The notes under the pieces were generated by a model. It ran no database searches. It saw nothing but the letters and a program-made list of their open reading frames with translations, and was not told the origin of the DNA. A stretch of 64,000 bases of DNA from an uncultured Albidovulum sp. (GTDB taxonomy: Bacteria > Pseudomonadota > Alphaproteobacteria > Rhodobacterales > Rhodobacteraceae), in assembly GCA_913064775.1 (NCBI GenBank), contig CAJYAD010000001.1, positions 62,001-126,000 on the forward strand, written 5' to 3'. The number at the start of each line of letters is the position of its first letter. The first letter of the stretch is position 1. Made by a program: the position numbers and the translations under genes. This document shows positions 53,085 through 61,756 of the stretch, piece after piece.

Positions 53085-53834
53085 ATGCATAATCCTGAAG
53101 AGGTTGAGCCGAAGGCGTTTGTCTTCGCGGCCGATCCCGATGAGCGTCGGGATCTTCAGATATTCCTGCGACGCAGTTGCGGCTTTGTCGTCGACGGCGA
53201 CGATATCGTGCCCGCGGGCGTGCCGCCGCTTGATCCCCCGTTTGGCCCCCCGTTCGGGCCCCCGCCGCGGCTGGTGGTCATCTCGGGGCTGTCGCGCCCC
53301 GAGACGGCGCTTGCGCTGTTGCATGAAATGCGAGCCGCTGGGCTGGACAGTTTCATCCTTTACCTCGCTTCGGCCGGGACGCTGGACGAGGCCGGCGATG
53401 CTTTCGCCGCCGGGGCGGACGATGTGCTGCGCGCGCCCCTGACCTTGCGGGAACTTGGTCTGCGCTTGCGGGCGCGGCTGGGTGTCAGGTTCTCACCATC
53501 TCGCGGAAGAGGTGGCGAGACGGTGCCGCAGGTGCTGATCGACCGGGAAAACCGGCTGCACGCGGCGGGTCTGCGCCAATCGGTGCGGCTGACCCGGGCC
53601 GAGGCCGAGCTGATGGCGGTTCTGATCCGCTCGGGGGGCGAGATCGTCAGCCGCGACGAGTTGGCGCGCCAGATCGACCAGACCGAATGGGAATATGGCG
53701 ACCGGCGCTATGACGTCCATGTCGCGAATATCCGCAAGAAGCTGCACAAGGCCTTCGGCGGGCGCTATGCGCTGCGCTCGATCCGGTTCAAGGGCTATGT
53801 CTTCTGCGAAGAGGTTCCGGCCGAATCTCTCTAG
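53085..53834 (+). CDS. OmpR-type winged-helix regulator with degenerate receiver domain
   Basis: A 249-residue protein. The C-terminal domain (about 145-245) is an OmpR/PhoB winged helix (VRLTRAEAELMAVLIRSGGEIVSRDELARQI, then DVHVANIRKKL). The N-terminal part has a receiver-like fold, but the phospho-acceptor Asp is missing (RLVVISGLS) and the usual Lys is replaced near RAPLTLRE; a PPFGPPFGPPP stretch interrupts it. Atypical OmpR regulators such as FtcR/Rem switch on flagellar genes in rhizobia and Brucella, and the context fits that role. Confidence 0.82.
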   Translation: MHNPEEVEPKAFVFAADPDERRDLQIFLRRSCGFVVDGDDIVPAGVPPLDPPFGPPFGPPPRLVVISGLSRPETALALLHEMRAAGLDSFILYLASAGTLDEAGDAFAAGADDVLRAPLTLRELGLRLRARLGVRFSPSRGRGGETVPQVLIDRENRLHAAGLRQSVRLTRAEAELMAVLIRSGGEIVSRDELARQIDQTEWEYGDRRYDVHVANIRKKLHKAFGGRYALRSIRFKGYVFCEEVPAESL

Positions 53835-54209
53835 TCCGTGAACGGCCCGAGGGCGCCGGGACGAATCTTCCGAGCGCCGATTCCCGGACGCAGCAGGTGG
53901 CGGCGGCCCCGGTCAAGCCGATCAATTGTAAAGATCCGCAGGGTGGGGCCTATCTGTATATAGGGGGCGATACTCAGCATTTCTACTAGCAGAGGTGTAT
54001 CACGTCCAAATGTTCGGCTGTGAATTGTGTTTGGAACAAGGCGCATTACGCGCCAGCAGGTCGTCGGCGCCCGGTCTGCGCCCTTGCGGTACGCCTGCAA
54101 CGTGCGTGATGGCCATGCGACACAAGAATTAACAAAGAAAAACTTACGCGTGAAAAGACGTGAAGTTAAAGTTTGGGAGTGGTGGGGATGTCTGAGAGAC
54201 GGTTTAGAC
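53835..54209. other. Intergenic region, AT-rich in its right half
   Basis: 375 bases. An inverted repeat CCTAT-N6-ATAGG (53949-53964) and AT-rich sequence from about 54115 suggest a promoter for the following gene; nothing else recognised. Confidence 0.4.
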
Positions 54210-54704
54210 ATGAAGGTAAATATACTGCTTGAGCAGATCTGGAGCGGCGCCGTAACTGTGTGGCGAGATGGGGAAAAGGGTGAGATCGCTCGTGGGGTTT
54301 CCACCCTTCTTGCGGTCGAAACGATTTGCCTGGCCAACGCAGAGCCGCATCGCGCACCTCGCGTGTTGCCCGAGGCGACGGAGCTCCTGCCAGGGCTCTC
54401 GCTGGGCGATGTGCTGGCCGAGGAACTGGGGGTGACGGTGCCATTCGGCGCGGTCGTGGTCTTCGAAGAGGTCGCAGAGACCTCGGACCCAAGCCAGTCC
54501 GGCGACGAGATCTGGGACGAGGCGACCAAGGTGCTTCAATATGTGGGGCGCGACGGCGCGAACGCCGGGGCGGCCAAGGTTCCATCCGCGGGCTTTCGCG
54601 ACGATGGGCTGAACGCGCGCTTCTTCGGCGGTCAGCGGCGCGGCGAGGACGCCCGGTCGGGGCGCGACGCGCTGTTCTCGCGCGAGGATCGCGCGCTGGG
54701 CTGA
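54210..54704 (+). CDS. Unrecognised acidic protein of the flagellar locus
   Basis: A 164-residue protein from ATG 54210; the frame is open from 54027, but the upstream part is AT-rich and looks non-coding. The middle (about 55-115) is rich in Glu, Leu, Val and Asp; the C-terminal third is Gly/Arg/Asp-rich (GQRRGEDARSGRDALFSRED). No signal peptide or membrane helix. I find no family. Its position between a winged-helix regulator and a sigma factor suggests a regulatory or flagellar accessory role. Confidence 0.55.
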   Translation: MKVNILLEQIWSGAVTVWRDGEKGEIARGVSTLLAVETICLANAEPHRAPRVLPEATELLPGLSLGDVLAEELGVTVPFGAVVVFEEVAETSDPSQSGDEIWDEATKVLQYVGRDGANAGAAKVPSAGFRDDGLNARFFGGQRRGEDARSGRDALFSREDRALG

Positions 54705-54878
54705 GGCCCTGCGCCTCTCGTCCGCCCATGGGCGGCGCTCGTCGGACGGTCGGGGTTCCCGGCCGTCGTTTGCGTTCCATCGAGGGCCCTCAACCACAGG
54801 CAAGGGCCGGTCGCCACCCTTTCCAGGTTGTGGGCCGTGGGTCGGCGCGCCCTGCGTCGCGACAAGATCTTCCATTAA

Positions 54879-54893
54879 TTAACCTTGCTTTAA
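54879..54893. promoter_or_regulatory. CtrA box before the sigma factor gene
   Basis: Perfect TTAA-CCTTGCT-TTAA, matching the CtrA consensus TTAA-N7-TTAA, 72 bases upstream of the sigma factor start, in an AT-rich promoter-like stretch. Confidence 0.7.
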
Positions 54894-54964
54894 TAAGATA
54901 AACCTTTCTGATTTGCAGGTCTGTGCTTACTGTTCTGAATAAAGTAAGAATAGGTGGCGGGCGT

Positions 54965-55708
54965 ATGGGATTGAGTTACAAGGATGCGCTTGAAGCTCCG
55001 CTCTTGAGTTTCGAGGACGAGCGCGTAGCCCTTCACGATTGGCAGGAGCGCGGCGATCAGCGCGCGCTGGAGCTTCTGCTGCGCAGCCACGCCCGCCTTG
55101 TTCACGCCCATGCGCAGCGCTGGACGTCCAACCCCGTCGAGATGGAGGATCTGGTGGCCGAGGGGATGATCGGGCTGATGCGCGCCGCCGACCTGTTCGA
55201 TCTTGAGCAGACGGTACGGTTCTCGACCTATGCGCAATGGTGGGTGAAGACCTCGATCTCGACCGCGGTGGCGCGGATGAAGACCATCGTGAACATGCCC
55301 TCTCGGGTCTATTTCGATGCGCGGCGGGGGCGGATCTCGGGCGAGGAACAGCGCGCGGTGCTGCAGGCTTCGCAGGCGCATCTCAGCATCGACGCGGTCG
55401 GTGGCGTGGGAGAGGCCAACATGGCTGAATTGCGCGCGCCCGGCCGCACGCCCGAAGAGCATGCCGAGGCGGAATCGAGCGCCTCGCGGGTGCGCGAGAT
55501 CCTGTTGGTGGCGCTGGGGCAGCTGGCCTCGGTCGACCGCGAATTGCTGGAGCGGCGCAAGCTGGCGCCTGAACCCGAGACGGTCGCCGAGACGGCGGCT
55601 TGGCTGGGTATCAGCGTTGACCGCGTCGCGGTGTTCGAGCGGCGGGCGTTGTCGCGGCTGCGGCTGCGTCTGGAACGGCTGGGCTGCACGCCCGCGATGT
55701 TGAGCTAG
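54965..55708 (+). CDS. RpoH-like sigma-70 family factor in the flagellar locus
   Basis: A 247-residue group 3 sigma factor. Region 2 spans about residues 38-114 (DLVAEGMIGLMRAADLFD, VRFSTYAQWWVKTSI); region 4 is at the C-terminus (ETAAWLGISVDRVAVFERRALSRLR). Region 2 resembles RpoH, but the RpoH box after region 2.4 is not recognisable, so it is probably not the housekeeping heat-shock factor. ATG 54965 follows AGGTGG. A CtrA box lies upstream, and fliK starts 7 bases downstream, so it probably leads the fliK-flgD operon and drives flagellar genes. Confidence 0.82.
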   Translation: MGLSYKDALEAPLLSFEDERVALHDWQERGDQRALELLLRSHARLVHAHAQRWTSNPVEMEDLVAEGMIGLMRAADLFDLEQTVRFSTYAQWWVKTSISTAVARMKTIVNMPSRVYFDARRGRISGEEQRAVLQASQAHLSIDAVGGVGEANMAELRAPGRTPEEHAEAESSASRVREILLVALGQLASVDRELLERRKLAPEPETVAETAAWLGISVDRVAVFERRALSRLRLRLERLGCTPAMLS

Positions 55709-55714
55709 GGGAAA

Positions 55715-57253
55715 ATGATGCCGCGTATGCCGACGAATGCCCAAGCCAATCTGCTGGCCCAACCGGGGGTGGCGGATGCCCTGCGTGGCGGCAAGGGCGA
55801 GGTGAAGGGCGAGGCCGCGTTTCACAAGTTGCTGCCCCCGCAGGAGGCCGCGATGGCGCCAGCGACAAAGGCGCCGGCGAGTGCTTTGGCGGGGGCCGGG
55901 GCAGAGGCGACGGCGGGCGCCGGGGGGCTTACCCGGAAGGGCGCGAGTGGGGCGCAACTGGTGGCGTTGAAAGTCACCGTGGCGGGCGGGCTGAGGACGC
56001 TTGAGTCCGAGACGGTGCAGGCGATCCGCGCGGCGCTGGACTCGGGCGGTCGGGCCAAGGCGTCGGCCCTTCTGAAGGGCGCGGCGCAGGTGGTTGGCGC
56101 CATGCTGGGGGGCATGGATGCGGCGCAGGGCAGCAATGCGGTAGACCGGATCGCCGCGGTGCTGGCTGCGCTGAAGGACGGCGCGGGCGCGTCGCCAAAG
56201 CCGGGCGTCGACGCGCAGAAGGGCGATCCGCTGACCCAGGCGGAAGCGATGTTCGCGCTGGTTGCCCAGGCGCTGGGTCTGGTGCGCGTGGCGGCAGCGA
56301 CCCAGGCCCAGGCGGGCGACCCGGCGGCGAAGCCGCTCGGCCCTGACGGGCGGCCTGGGGCGGGCTTGGCTGCGGCGAAAGGGGGCGCGGCGGCGTCAGC
56401 GGTGCCGCTGTCGGGGCTGGTCGAAACCCTGACCCGGGCCGGACAGCTGGCGCGGGGCGCAGAGGTCTCGGCGGATCCAATGCCGGGGGGCACGGCCGTG
56501 GCTGGGAAAGCCGGGCCGGGGATGTTCGAGCCGGGGATGTTCGGGCCCGGGATGGTCGCGCAGGGGAAGTCCGGGCTTGGGATCAGTGCGCCGGGTCATG
56601 GCGCGCCGACTGCCGCGAAGGTCACCGACAAGCGGGTGCCCGATCCGATGGCCCTGCTGGCGCAGACCGGCGCGGGCGGGGCGGATGGGCGCTCGGCTGC
56701 TATGCTGGCAGCGGCTGGGGCGGTCTCGGCGCATCTTTCGGCCGCGACCACGCTGGGGGCCGCGCCGGGCGCCGCTGCGACGATGGGCGCCGCGCAGGCT
56801 TCCGCGCCGCCGCCGCAGGCCTTCGCGGGGATGCTGGGCAATCAGATCCGCGCGGCGCAGCCCACCGACGGCGTGACCCGCATCGCGCTAAGCCCGCGCG
56901 GGCTGGGCGAGATCCAGATCGACATGAAGCGCGACAGCTCGGGGCGGCTGAATGTCGTGCTCCGGGTCGAGAACCCGCTGGTTCTGGCCGCGCTGCGCAA
57001 CGACCATCTGCGGCTGTCGCAGATGTTCGCCTCGCCCACGCCCGGCCCGCAGCCGACGCTGGATTTTGAGACCTTCTCGGGCCGCGACGGCCAGGGCGGG
57101 CGGCAACAGCCCAAGCGCGCGGCCACGGCCCTGGGGGCAGTTGGCGGCGCGGAGGGCGCCGAGGCCGATACTGGGGCCGACACCGGCGCCGAGACCGGGG
57201 CCACCCCGCGTCAGGACCGCATCGGGCGGGGCGCATTGGATATCAGGACATGA
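55715..57253 (+). CDS. fliK: Flagellar hook-length control protein FliK
   Basis: A 512-residue secreted ruler. Most of it is Ala/Gly/Pro-rich low complexity, as usual, with a Gly/Met/Pro repeat near residues 265-290 (repeated PGM). The conserved FliK C-terminal domain is at about 385-450 (ALSPRGLGEIQIDMKRDSSG, VENPLVLAALRNDHLRLSQMF). Two ATGs are adjacent (55715, 55718); AGGGGA is better spaced for the second. It lies between the sigma factor and flgD. Confidence 0.88.
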   Translation: MMPRMPTNAQANLLAQPGVADALRGGKGEVKGEAAFHKLLPPQEAAMAPATKAPASALAGAGAEATAGAGGLTRKGASGAQLVALKVTVAGGLRTLESETVQAIRAALDSGGRAKASALLKGAAQVVGAMLGGMDAAQGSNAVDRIAAVLAALKDGAGASPKPGVDAQKGDPLTQAEAMFALVAQALGLVRVAAATQAQAGDPAAKPLGPDGRPGAGLAAAKGGAAASAVPLSGLVETLTRAGQLARGAEVSADPMPGGTAVAGKAGPGMFEPGMFGPGMVAQGKSGLGISAPGHGAPTAAKVTDKRVPDPMALLAQTGAGGADGRSAAMLAAAGAVSAHLSAATTLGAAPGAAATMGAAQASAPPPQAFAGMLGNQIRAAQPTDGVTRIALSPRGLGEIQIDMKRDSSGRLNVVLRVENPLVLAALRNDHLRLSQMFASPTPGPQPTLDFETFSGRDGQGGRQQPKRAATALGAVGGAEGAEADTGADTGAETGATPRQDRIGRGALDIRT

Positions 57254-57260
57254 GGCGCAG

Positions 57261-57974
57261 ATGACAACGACCACACCCACTATGGCGACGACGCCCCCGG
57301 CGGGCACGGCGGGGGCGAGCACCGGCGCCGGGGCGGGCGCCGCCCAGACCGGCGCCGCGGCCAAGGCGCAGGGCCAGCTTGGCGTCGACTACAACAATTT
57401 CCTCAAGCTGCTGACGGCGCAGATCCAGAATCAGGATCCGCTGAAGCCGATGGATTCGACGCAATTCGTGCAGCAGCTGGCGCAGCTGTCGCAGGTCGAG
57501 CAATCGGTGCAGACCAACCAGAACCTCCAGACGCTGAACACCAAGATCGGCGCAATGTCGGGGATGGCTTCGCTGGGGATGCTGGGGCGGTCGGTCAGCC
57601 TGGCCTCGGACCGGATCGAACTGATGGGCGGGGCGGGGCAGACAAGTTATCAGCTGGCCAGCGCGGCCGCATCGGTCACCGCGACGATCACCGATGCCAG
57701 CGGCAATACGGTACGCACCCTGACCGGCCTGCCCACCAATGGCAGCACCCGCGAAAGCCTTGGCTGGGACGGGCGCAACGATGCAGGCGTGACCCAGCCC
57801 GACGGGATTTATCACGTCAAGATCAACGCGGTGGATGCCTCGGGCAAGGTGATCTCCTACGATACCTATCCGACGACGGTCGTGGATCAGGTGCTGTACG
57901 GCAGCTCCGGCGAGACCCTGAAGCTGCGCAACGGCGCCGAGGTCAGCCCCGGTGACATCCTCTCGGCCGGTTAG
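57261..57974 (+). CDS. flgD: Flagellar hook assembly (cap) protein FlgD
   Basis: A 237-residue hook scaffolding protein needed for FlgE polymerisation. After a low-complexity Thr/Ala/Gly start come the conserved DYNNFLKLLTAQIQNQDPLKPMDSTQFV and LAQLSQVEQSVQTN, then the tandem Ig/tudor-like domains with SLGWDGRNDAGVTQPDGIYHV. It starts 7 bases after fliK. Confidence 0.94.
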   Translation: MTTTTPTMATTPPAGTAGASTGAGAGAAQTGAAAKAQGQLGVDYNNFLKLLTAQIQNQDPLKPMDSTQFVQQLAQLSQVEQSVQTNQNLQTLNTKIGAMSGMASLGMLGRSVSLASDRIELMGGAGQTSYQLASAAASVTATITDASGNTVRTLTGLPTNGSTRESLGWDGRNDAGVTQPDGIYHVKINAVDASGKVISYDTYPTTVVDQVLYGSSGETLKLRNGAEVSPGDILSAG

Positions 57975-58021
57975 GCGGGTCGCTCTGCCGCCGCCATTGT
58001 CTCGCGGACCAAAGCCGCACC

Positions 58022-58119
58022 TCCGGATATTTTCGCCAGATAGAAGCAAGAGCGCGCCCCTTGCGCTTCATCTTGGCGGAAATACTCCACGGGGGGCCAG
58101 GGGTGTGAAACCCCCGGCG
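58022..58119. repeat. Dispersed intergenic palindromic element, copy 4 with hairpin
   Basis: The clearest copy: GGATATTTTCGCCAGATAGAAG and CTTCATCTTGGCGGAAATAC are inverted repeats around a GC-rich spacer, followed by GGGGTGTGAAACCCC. It sits between convergent flgD and the fliL-like gene and may act as a two-way terminator. Confidence 0.8.
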
Positions 58120-58163
58120 CCAGCGCTTGCACGGGGGTAGGTACGGGGGGGGCGATGCCCCGC

Positions 58164-58610
58164 CTAGCTGCGCGGCGCCTTCATCGTCACCGCCTCCTGA
58201 ACCGAGACGTCGCGCAGGCCCGGCGCGGCCGATCCAAGACCGGCCGCCAGGGTCTGGGCGACCTGGGCGGCAGAGACGCTCGGGCTGTGGTATTCGGGGG
58301 TTTCGGCAGCATCGAACAGCACCTGATAGGCCCGGTCGCGCAGCCGGGCCTTGCCCTGCGGTGCCTCCAGCGCCGCAGCCGACGACCCCGCGACCCTGAC
58401 CGAGACCTCGGCCACCAGCGTGTCGATCCGGCGCGGCTGATAGATCTGCACCGCGAAAGTGCCGGCGGCCAGCGTGACATCGGGTAGCGGAGCGACCGCA
58501 CCGGCAGCGGCGGGCGGCGCAGAGAACAGAAGCCGCGCGCCGAAATAGCCCGCCGCCCCGGCCAGGATCGGCGCCAGCGCCACCAGCAGAAGGGGCAGAA
58601 AGCGGGCCAT
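58164..58610 (-). CDS. fliL: FliL-like flagellar protein
   Basis: A 148-residue protein with an N-terminal membrane helix (LPLLLVALAPILAGAAGYFGARLLF) and a periplasmic domain with LPDVTLAAGTFAVQIY, like FliL, which binds the stator near the basal body. Its ATG overlaps the flgH stop (ATGA), so it ends the flgF-flgG-flgA-flgH run. FliL sequences vary widely, so the name is moderate. Confidence 0.6.
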   Translation of the reverse strand: MARFLPLLLVALAPILAGAAGYFGARLLFSAPPAAAGAVAPLPDVTLAAGTFAVQIYQPRRIDTLVAEVSVRVAGSSAAALEAPQGKARLRDRAYQVLFDAAETPEYHSPSVSAAQVAQTLAAGLGSAAPGLRDVSVQEAVTMKAPRS

Positions 58611-59383
58611 CAATAGGGCAGCACGACGTTCAGGAAATCGTCGCCATAGCGCGGCTGCTGCACGGATGAGATCTGCCCCCTGCCGCCATAGGTGATCCGC
58701 GCCTCGGCCATCTTCTCGTAGGGGATGGTGTTGTCCATGCGGATATCCTGCGGCCGGATGATACCGGCGACGCGCAATTCGCGCAGCTCCTGGTTCACCT
58801 TCACCTCCTGGCGGCCGGCGACGACCATCTCGCCATTGGGCAGCTTCTTGATCACCAGTGCCGCGACCTTCAGGCTGATCGATTCGTTGCGGTCGATCGA
58901 CCCCGACCCCGAGGCCGAGGAGCTGGAGCCCAGATCGACGATCTGGCTACCGGTCGGCAGGTCGGATTTGTTGACCCCGGGCAGCGCCTTGTAGATCTGC
59001 CCGCCATAGCCGAAGAAGGTGGGCTTGCCCAATTGCTGGCTGCCCGCGCGCTGCCGCTGCGAGGCATTCGACAGCTTTGCCTGATCGTCGATGTTGATGT
59101 CGACGGTCAGGATGTCGCCCACCTTGGTCGCCCGCTGATCGCCGAAAAAACCGCGTGACCCGGTGCGCCATAGCGAGGCCGCCTCGGCCCGTTTCGGCTG
59201 GTAGGTGGGGTCGGGCGCGGGCATCGGCACCTGGACGCTGGCGGCCTCGGGCATGGTCTTGGCGTCAAGCTGCATCCCCGCCATCTTCGGGTCGCGGGCA
59301 TTGCGGTAGGCGGTGCAGGCCGACAGCGCGCAGGACGCGGCCAGCACAGCAAGGGTCGCGCGCGACAGGGACATGCGGATCAT
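58610..59383 (-). CDS. flgH: Flagellar L-ring protein FlgH
   Basis: A 257-residue outer-membrane lipoprotein forming the L-ring. Lipobox ALSAC with lipid Cys23; conserved blocks GDILTVDINIDDQAKLSN, MVVAGRQEVKVNQELRELRVAGIIRPQDI and GRGQISSVQQPR. It is coupled to flgA and the fliL-like gene by ATGA overlaps at both ends. Confidence 0.95.
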   Translation of the reverse strand: MIRMSLSRATLAVLAASCALSACTAYRNARDPKMAGMQLDAKTMPEAASVQVPMPAPDPTYQPKRAEAASLWRTGSRGFFGDQRATKVGDILTVDINIDDQAKLSNASQRQRAGSQQLGKPTFFGYGGQIYKALPGVNKSDLPTGSQIVDLGSSSSASGSGSIDRNESISLKVAALVIKKLPNGEMVVAGRQEVKVNQELRELRVAGIIRPQDIRMDNTIPYEKMAEARITYGGRGQISSVQQPRYGDDFLNVVLPY

Positions 59384-60066
59384 GGCTGCACCTCCACCAC
59401 GCCGGCGGCCCGGGCGATGCCGGTGACGGTGCGGTTCGAGACCAGGTTGATCACCCGTACCTCATGATCGGCTTCCGCCGAGGTGATTGCCCGTCCCGGC
59501 GCCGTCAGCTGCATTCGCCCCTTGCGGTATTCGATCGACACGCGGTCGCCCTGACTGACCACGATCGGCGGCGAGACGGATTGTTCCATCACCGGCCGCC
59601 CGGCGGTCAGCACGCGGCGCACCTGCATCCCGTCCAGCCGCCGCAGGCTGGTCACGGTGAAGCTGTTGAGCTGCTGATAGGGCAGCTTCACCACCGCGAA
59701 ATCCTGCTTGGTCAGGATCGCGTCGGGCAGGATGCGGCGCACCGGAACCGGCACCGGCATCATCAGCGTGGCCAGCCCCGTGACCCGCCATGTCTCGCCC
59801 GCCTGGGTCTCTACATTGGCCGCGAAGGCGCCCGAGGCGGCATCCATCCGGAAGGCGCTGACCAGGGTGCCGCTTTCGATGCTGCCGGGGGCCAGCTCGA
59901 CCTCGTAACTGGCCGAGGGCGGCATGGCGGCGCCGGTCGCGGCGGTGGCCTTCTCGGCGATCAGCCGGGTCACCGGGGTCACCGGGGGCAAAGTGGGCGC
60001 CTGGGTCGCCATGACCACCTGGGCCAGGCCGACGCTTAGAAGCAGGGAAAGGAGAACCGCGCGCAT
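59380..60066 (-). CDS. flgA: P-ring assembly chaperone FlgA
   Basis: A 228-residue periplasmic chaperone for FlgI. A signal peptide at the N-terminus (LLSLLLSVGLAQVVMA) is followed by the SAF-like domain, with VRRVLTAGRPVMEQSVSPPIVVSQGDRVSIEY and the C-terminal VINLVSNRTVTGIA. flgI is not in the window. It starts 7 bases after flgG. Confidence 0.92.
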   Translation of the reverse strand: MRAVLLSLLLSVGLAQVVMATQAPTLPPVTPVTRLIAEKATAATGAAMPPSASYEVELAPGSIESGTLVSAFRMDAASGAFAANVETQAGETWRVTGLATLMMPVPVPVRRILPDAILTKQDFAVVKLPYQQLNSFTVTSLRRLDGMQVRRVLTAGRPVMEQSVSPPIVVSQGDRVSIEYRKGRMQLTAPGRAITSAEADHEVRVINLVSNRTVTGIARAAGVVEVQP

Positions 60067-60073
60067 GGCTGTT

Positions 60074-60859
60074 TCACTTGATCTGAGAGGTGGAGGACAT
60101 CATCTGATCAGCGGTCTGGATCGCTTTCGAGTTCATCTCATAGGCGCGCTGCGCCGCGATCAGGTCGGTGATCTGCTGGATGATGTTGACGTTCGAGCTT
60201 TCGATATAGCCCTGGCGCAGGACGCCGACGCCCGGATCGCCGGGATTGGCCGTCACCGGGCTGCCCGAGGCGGCGGTGGCCTTCAGCAGGTTGTTGCCGA
60301 TCGGCTTCATGCCGGCCTCGTTGATGAAGGTGGCCATGGTGATCTGGCCCAGCTGCACGGGCGTGTTGTTGTTGCCCACATAGGCCTGAACGATGCCTTG
60401 CTGGCTGATGTCGACCTTGGTGGTATTGGCCGGAATGGTGATGCCCGGCACCACCTGGTAGCCTTCGAGGTTCACGATCTGCCCGGTCGCGCTGACCTGA
60501 AAGTTCCCCGCCCGCGAATAGGCGAGGCTGCCGTCGGGCATGGTGATCGCGAAATAGCCCTGGCCGTCGATCGCCAGATCCAGCTGGTTGTCGGTCTTGG
60601 TCAGCCCGCCCTGGGTGTTCAGCCGCACCACGCCCGCGCTTTCCACCCCCAGCCCGATATCGGTGCCCACCGGCCGCGCGGTGCCATTGTTCGAGGTCAG
60701 CGCGCCTTCGCGCCGCTCGGATTGATAGACCAGATCCTGAAACGCCGCGCGCGACGACTTGAACCCGGCGGTGTTGGCGTTGGCGATGTTGTTCGAGATG
60801 ACGTCCACATTGGTTTGCTGGGCCATCATCCCCGTCGCCGCGATCCCGAGTGCTCTCAT
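60074..60859 (-). CDS. flgG: Distal rod protein FlgG
   Basis: A 261-residue rod protein. N-terminal ALGIAATGMMAQQTNVDVISNNIANANTAGFKSSR, the LDLAIDGQGYFAI block and C-terminal SNVNIIQQITDLIAAQRAYEMNSKAIQTADQM are diagnostic. GAGGAGAG precedes the ATG. Part of the flgF-G-A-H-fliL operon. Confidence 0.97.
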   Translation of the reverse strand: MRALGIAATGMMAQQTNVDVISNNIANANTAGFKSSRAAFQDLVYQSERREGALTSNNGTARPVGTDIGLGVESAGVVRLNTQGGLTKTDNQLDLAIDGQGYFAITMPDGSLAYSRAGNFQVSATGQIVNLEGYQVVPGITIPANTTKVDISQQGIVQAYVGNNNTPVQLGQITMATFINEAGMKPIGNNLLKATAASGSPVTANPGDPGVGVLRQGYIESSNVNIIQQITDLIAAQRAYEMNSKAIQTADQMMSSTSQIK

Positions 60860-60876
60860 CTTTCTCTCCTCTTGGG

Positions 60877-61632
60877 TCAGCCGAGCCGGCCAAGCTGGCT
60901 GAGCGTCTGCTTGCGCAGGTCGTTCTGGTCGCTGAGCAGCGTCATCGCCCGGTCATAGGCGCGTTGAATTTCCATCATCCGGGTCAGTTCCAGCACCGGC
61001 TCGACATTGCTTTGCTCCAGAAAACCCTGGGCGATCTTGGTGCCGGTGGCCGGGGTGGTGGCGGGCGTGGTGCCGCCGGGCGGGATGAACATGCCGCCGT
61101 CGCTGCGCTGGAAATTGGCGATGTCGGGCACGTCGACCACGCCGATCCGGGCCAGAGTGGCGCCGGTGCGGTCGGTGATCGTGCCATCGGTGCCGATCTG
61201 CAGCCCGCCCGCGGAGTTCGCCGGAATCGCGATCGGGCTGCCGGCATCGTCCAGGATCTCGGACCCGTTCACGGTGACCAGATTACCCTGGGCGTTCACC
61301 GCAAGCCGGCCGTCGCGGCCATAGGCCGTCTGCCCGGCCGCGGTGCGGTAGGAAAACCAGCCGGTCCCCGACAATGCCACGTCCAGCGGGTTGCCGGTGC
61401 GCTGCAGCGGGCCGGGGCGGGTGTCGATATGCCCCGTCGAGGGGCGCACATAGGATACCGGGTCGGGGACGGTGCCCGCGCCGTCCGATGTCTGCTCGAC
61501 CAGCGAATTGAAATCGACACGGCTGGCCCTGAACCCGGCGGTGTTGGAGTTGGCGATATTGTTCGCGGTCACATCAAGGCTGCGTTCCAGCGCCAGCGCC
61601 TGCGAGATCGAAACATAGGTGGAATTGTCCAT
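60877..61632 (-). CDS. flgF: Proximal rod protein FlgF
   Basis: A 251-residue rod protein; it begins MDNSTYVSISQALALERSLDV and has NIANSNTAGFRA, then LDVALSGTGWFSY in the middle and LEQSNVEPVLELTRMMEIQRAYDRAM at the C-terminus. I start it at ATG 61632 rather than further upstream because this is the family start. First gene of the operon, divergent from the helical-repeat gene at 61757. Confidence 0.96.
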   Translation of the reverse strand: MDNSTYVSISQALALERSLDVTANNIANSNTAGFRASRVDFNSLVEQTSDGAGTVPDPVSYVRPSTGHIDTRPGPLQRTGNPLDVALSGTGWFSYRTAAGQTAYGRDGRLAVNAQGNLVTVNGSEILDDAGSPIAIPANSAGGLQIGTDGTITDRTGATLARIGVVDVPDIANFQRSDGGMFIPPGGTTPATTPATGTKIAQGFLEQSNVEPVLELTRMMEIQRAYDRAMTLLSDQNDLRKQTLSQLGRLG

Positions 61633-61756
61633 CCGGCGCCTCTTGCTCTTCTGCCTATCTGGTTGCAAATGGTCTTGTTGCTGTACTTGCTTTCCTCGCT
61701 TCAATTCTTATTATCCTTCCTGTACATGAATTGGCAAGAGAATTAATGAAAGGACC

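Noticed and set aside
54027-54209. Upstream extension of the 164-residue protein
   Set aside because: AT-rich, poor codon usage and promoter-like; the start at 54210 is more likely.
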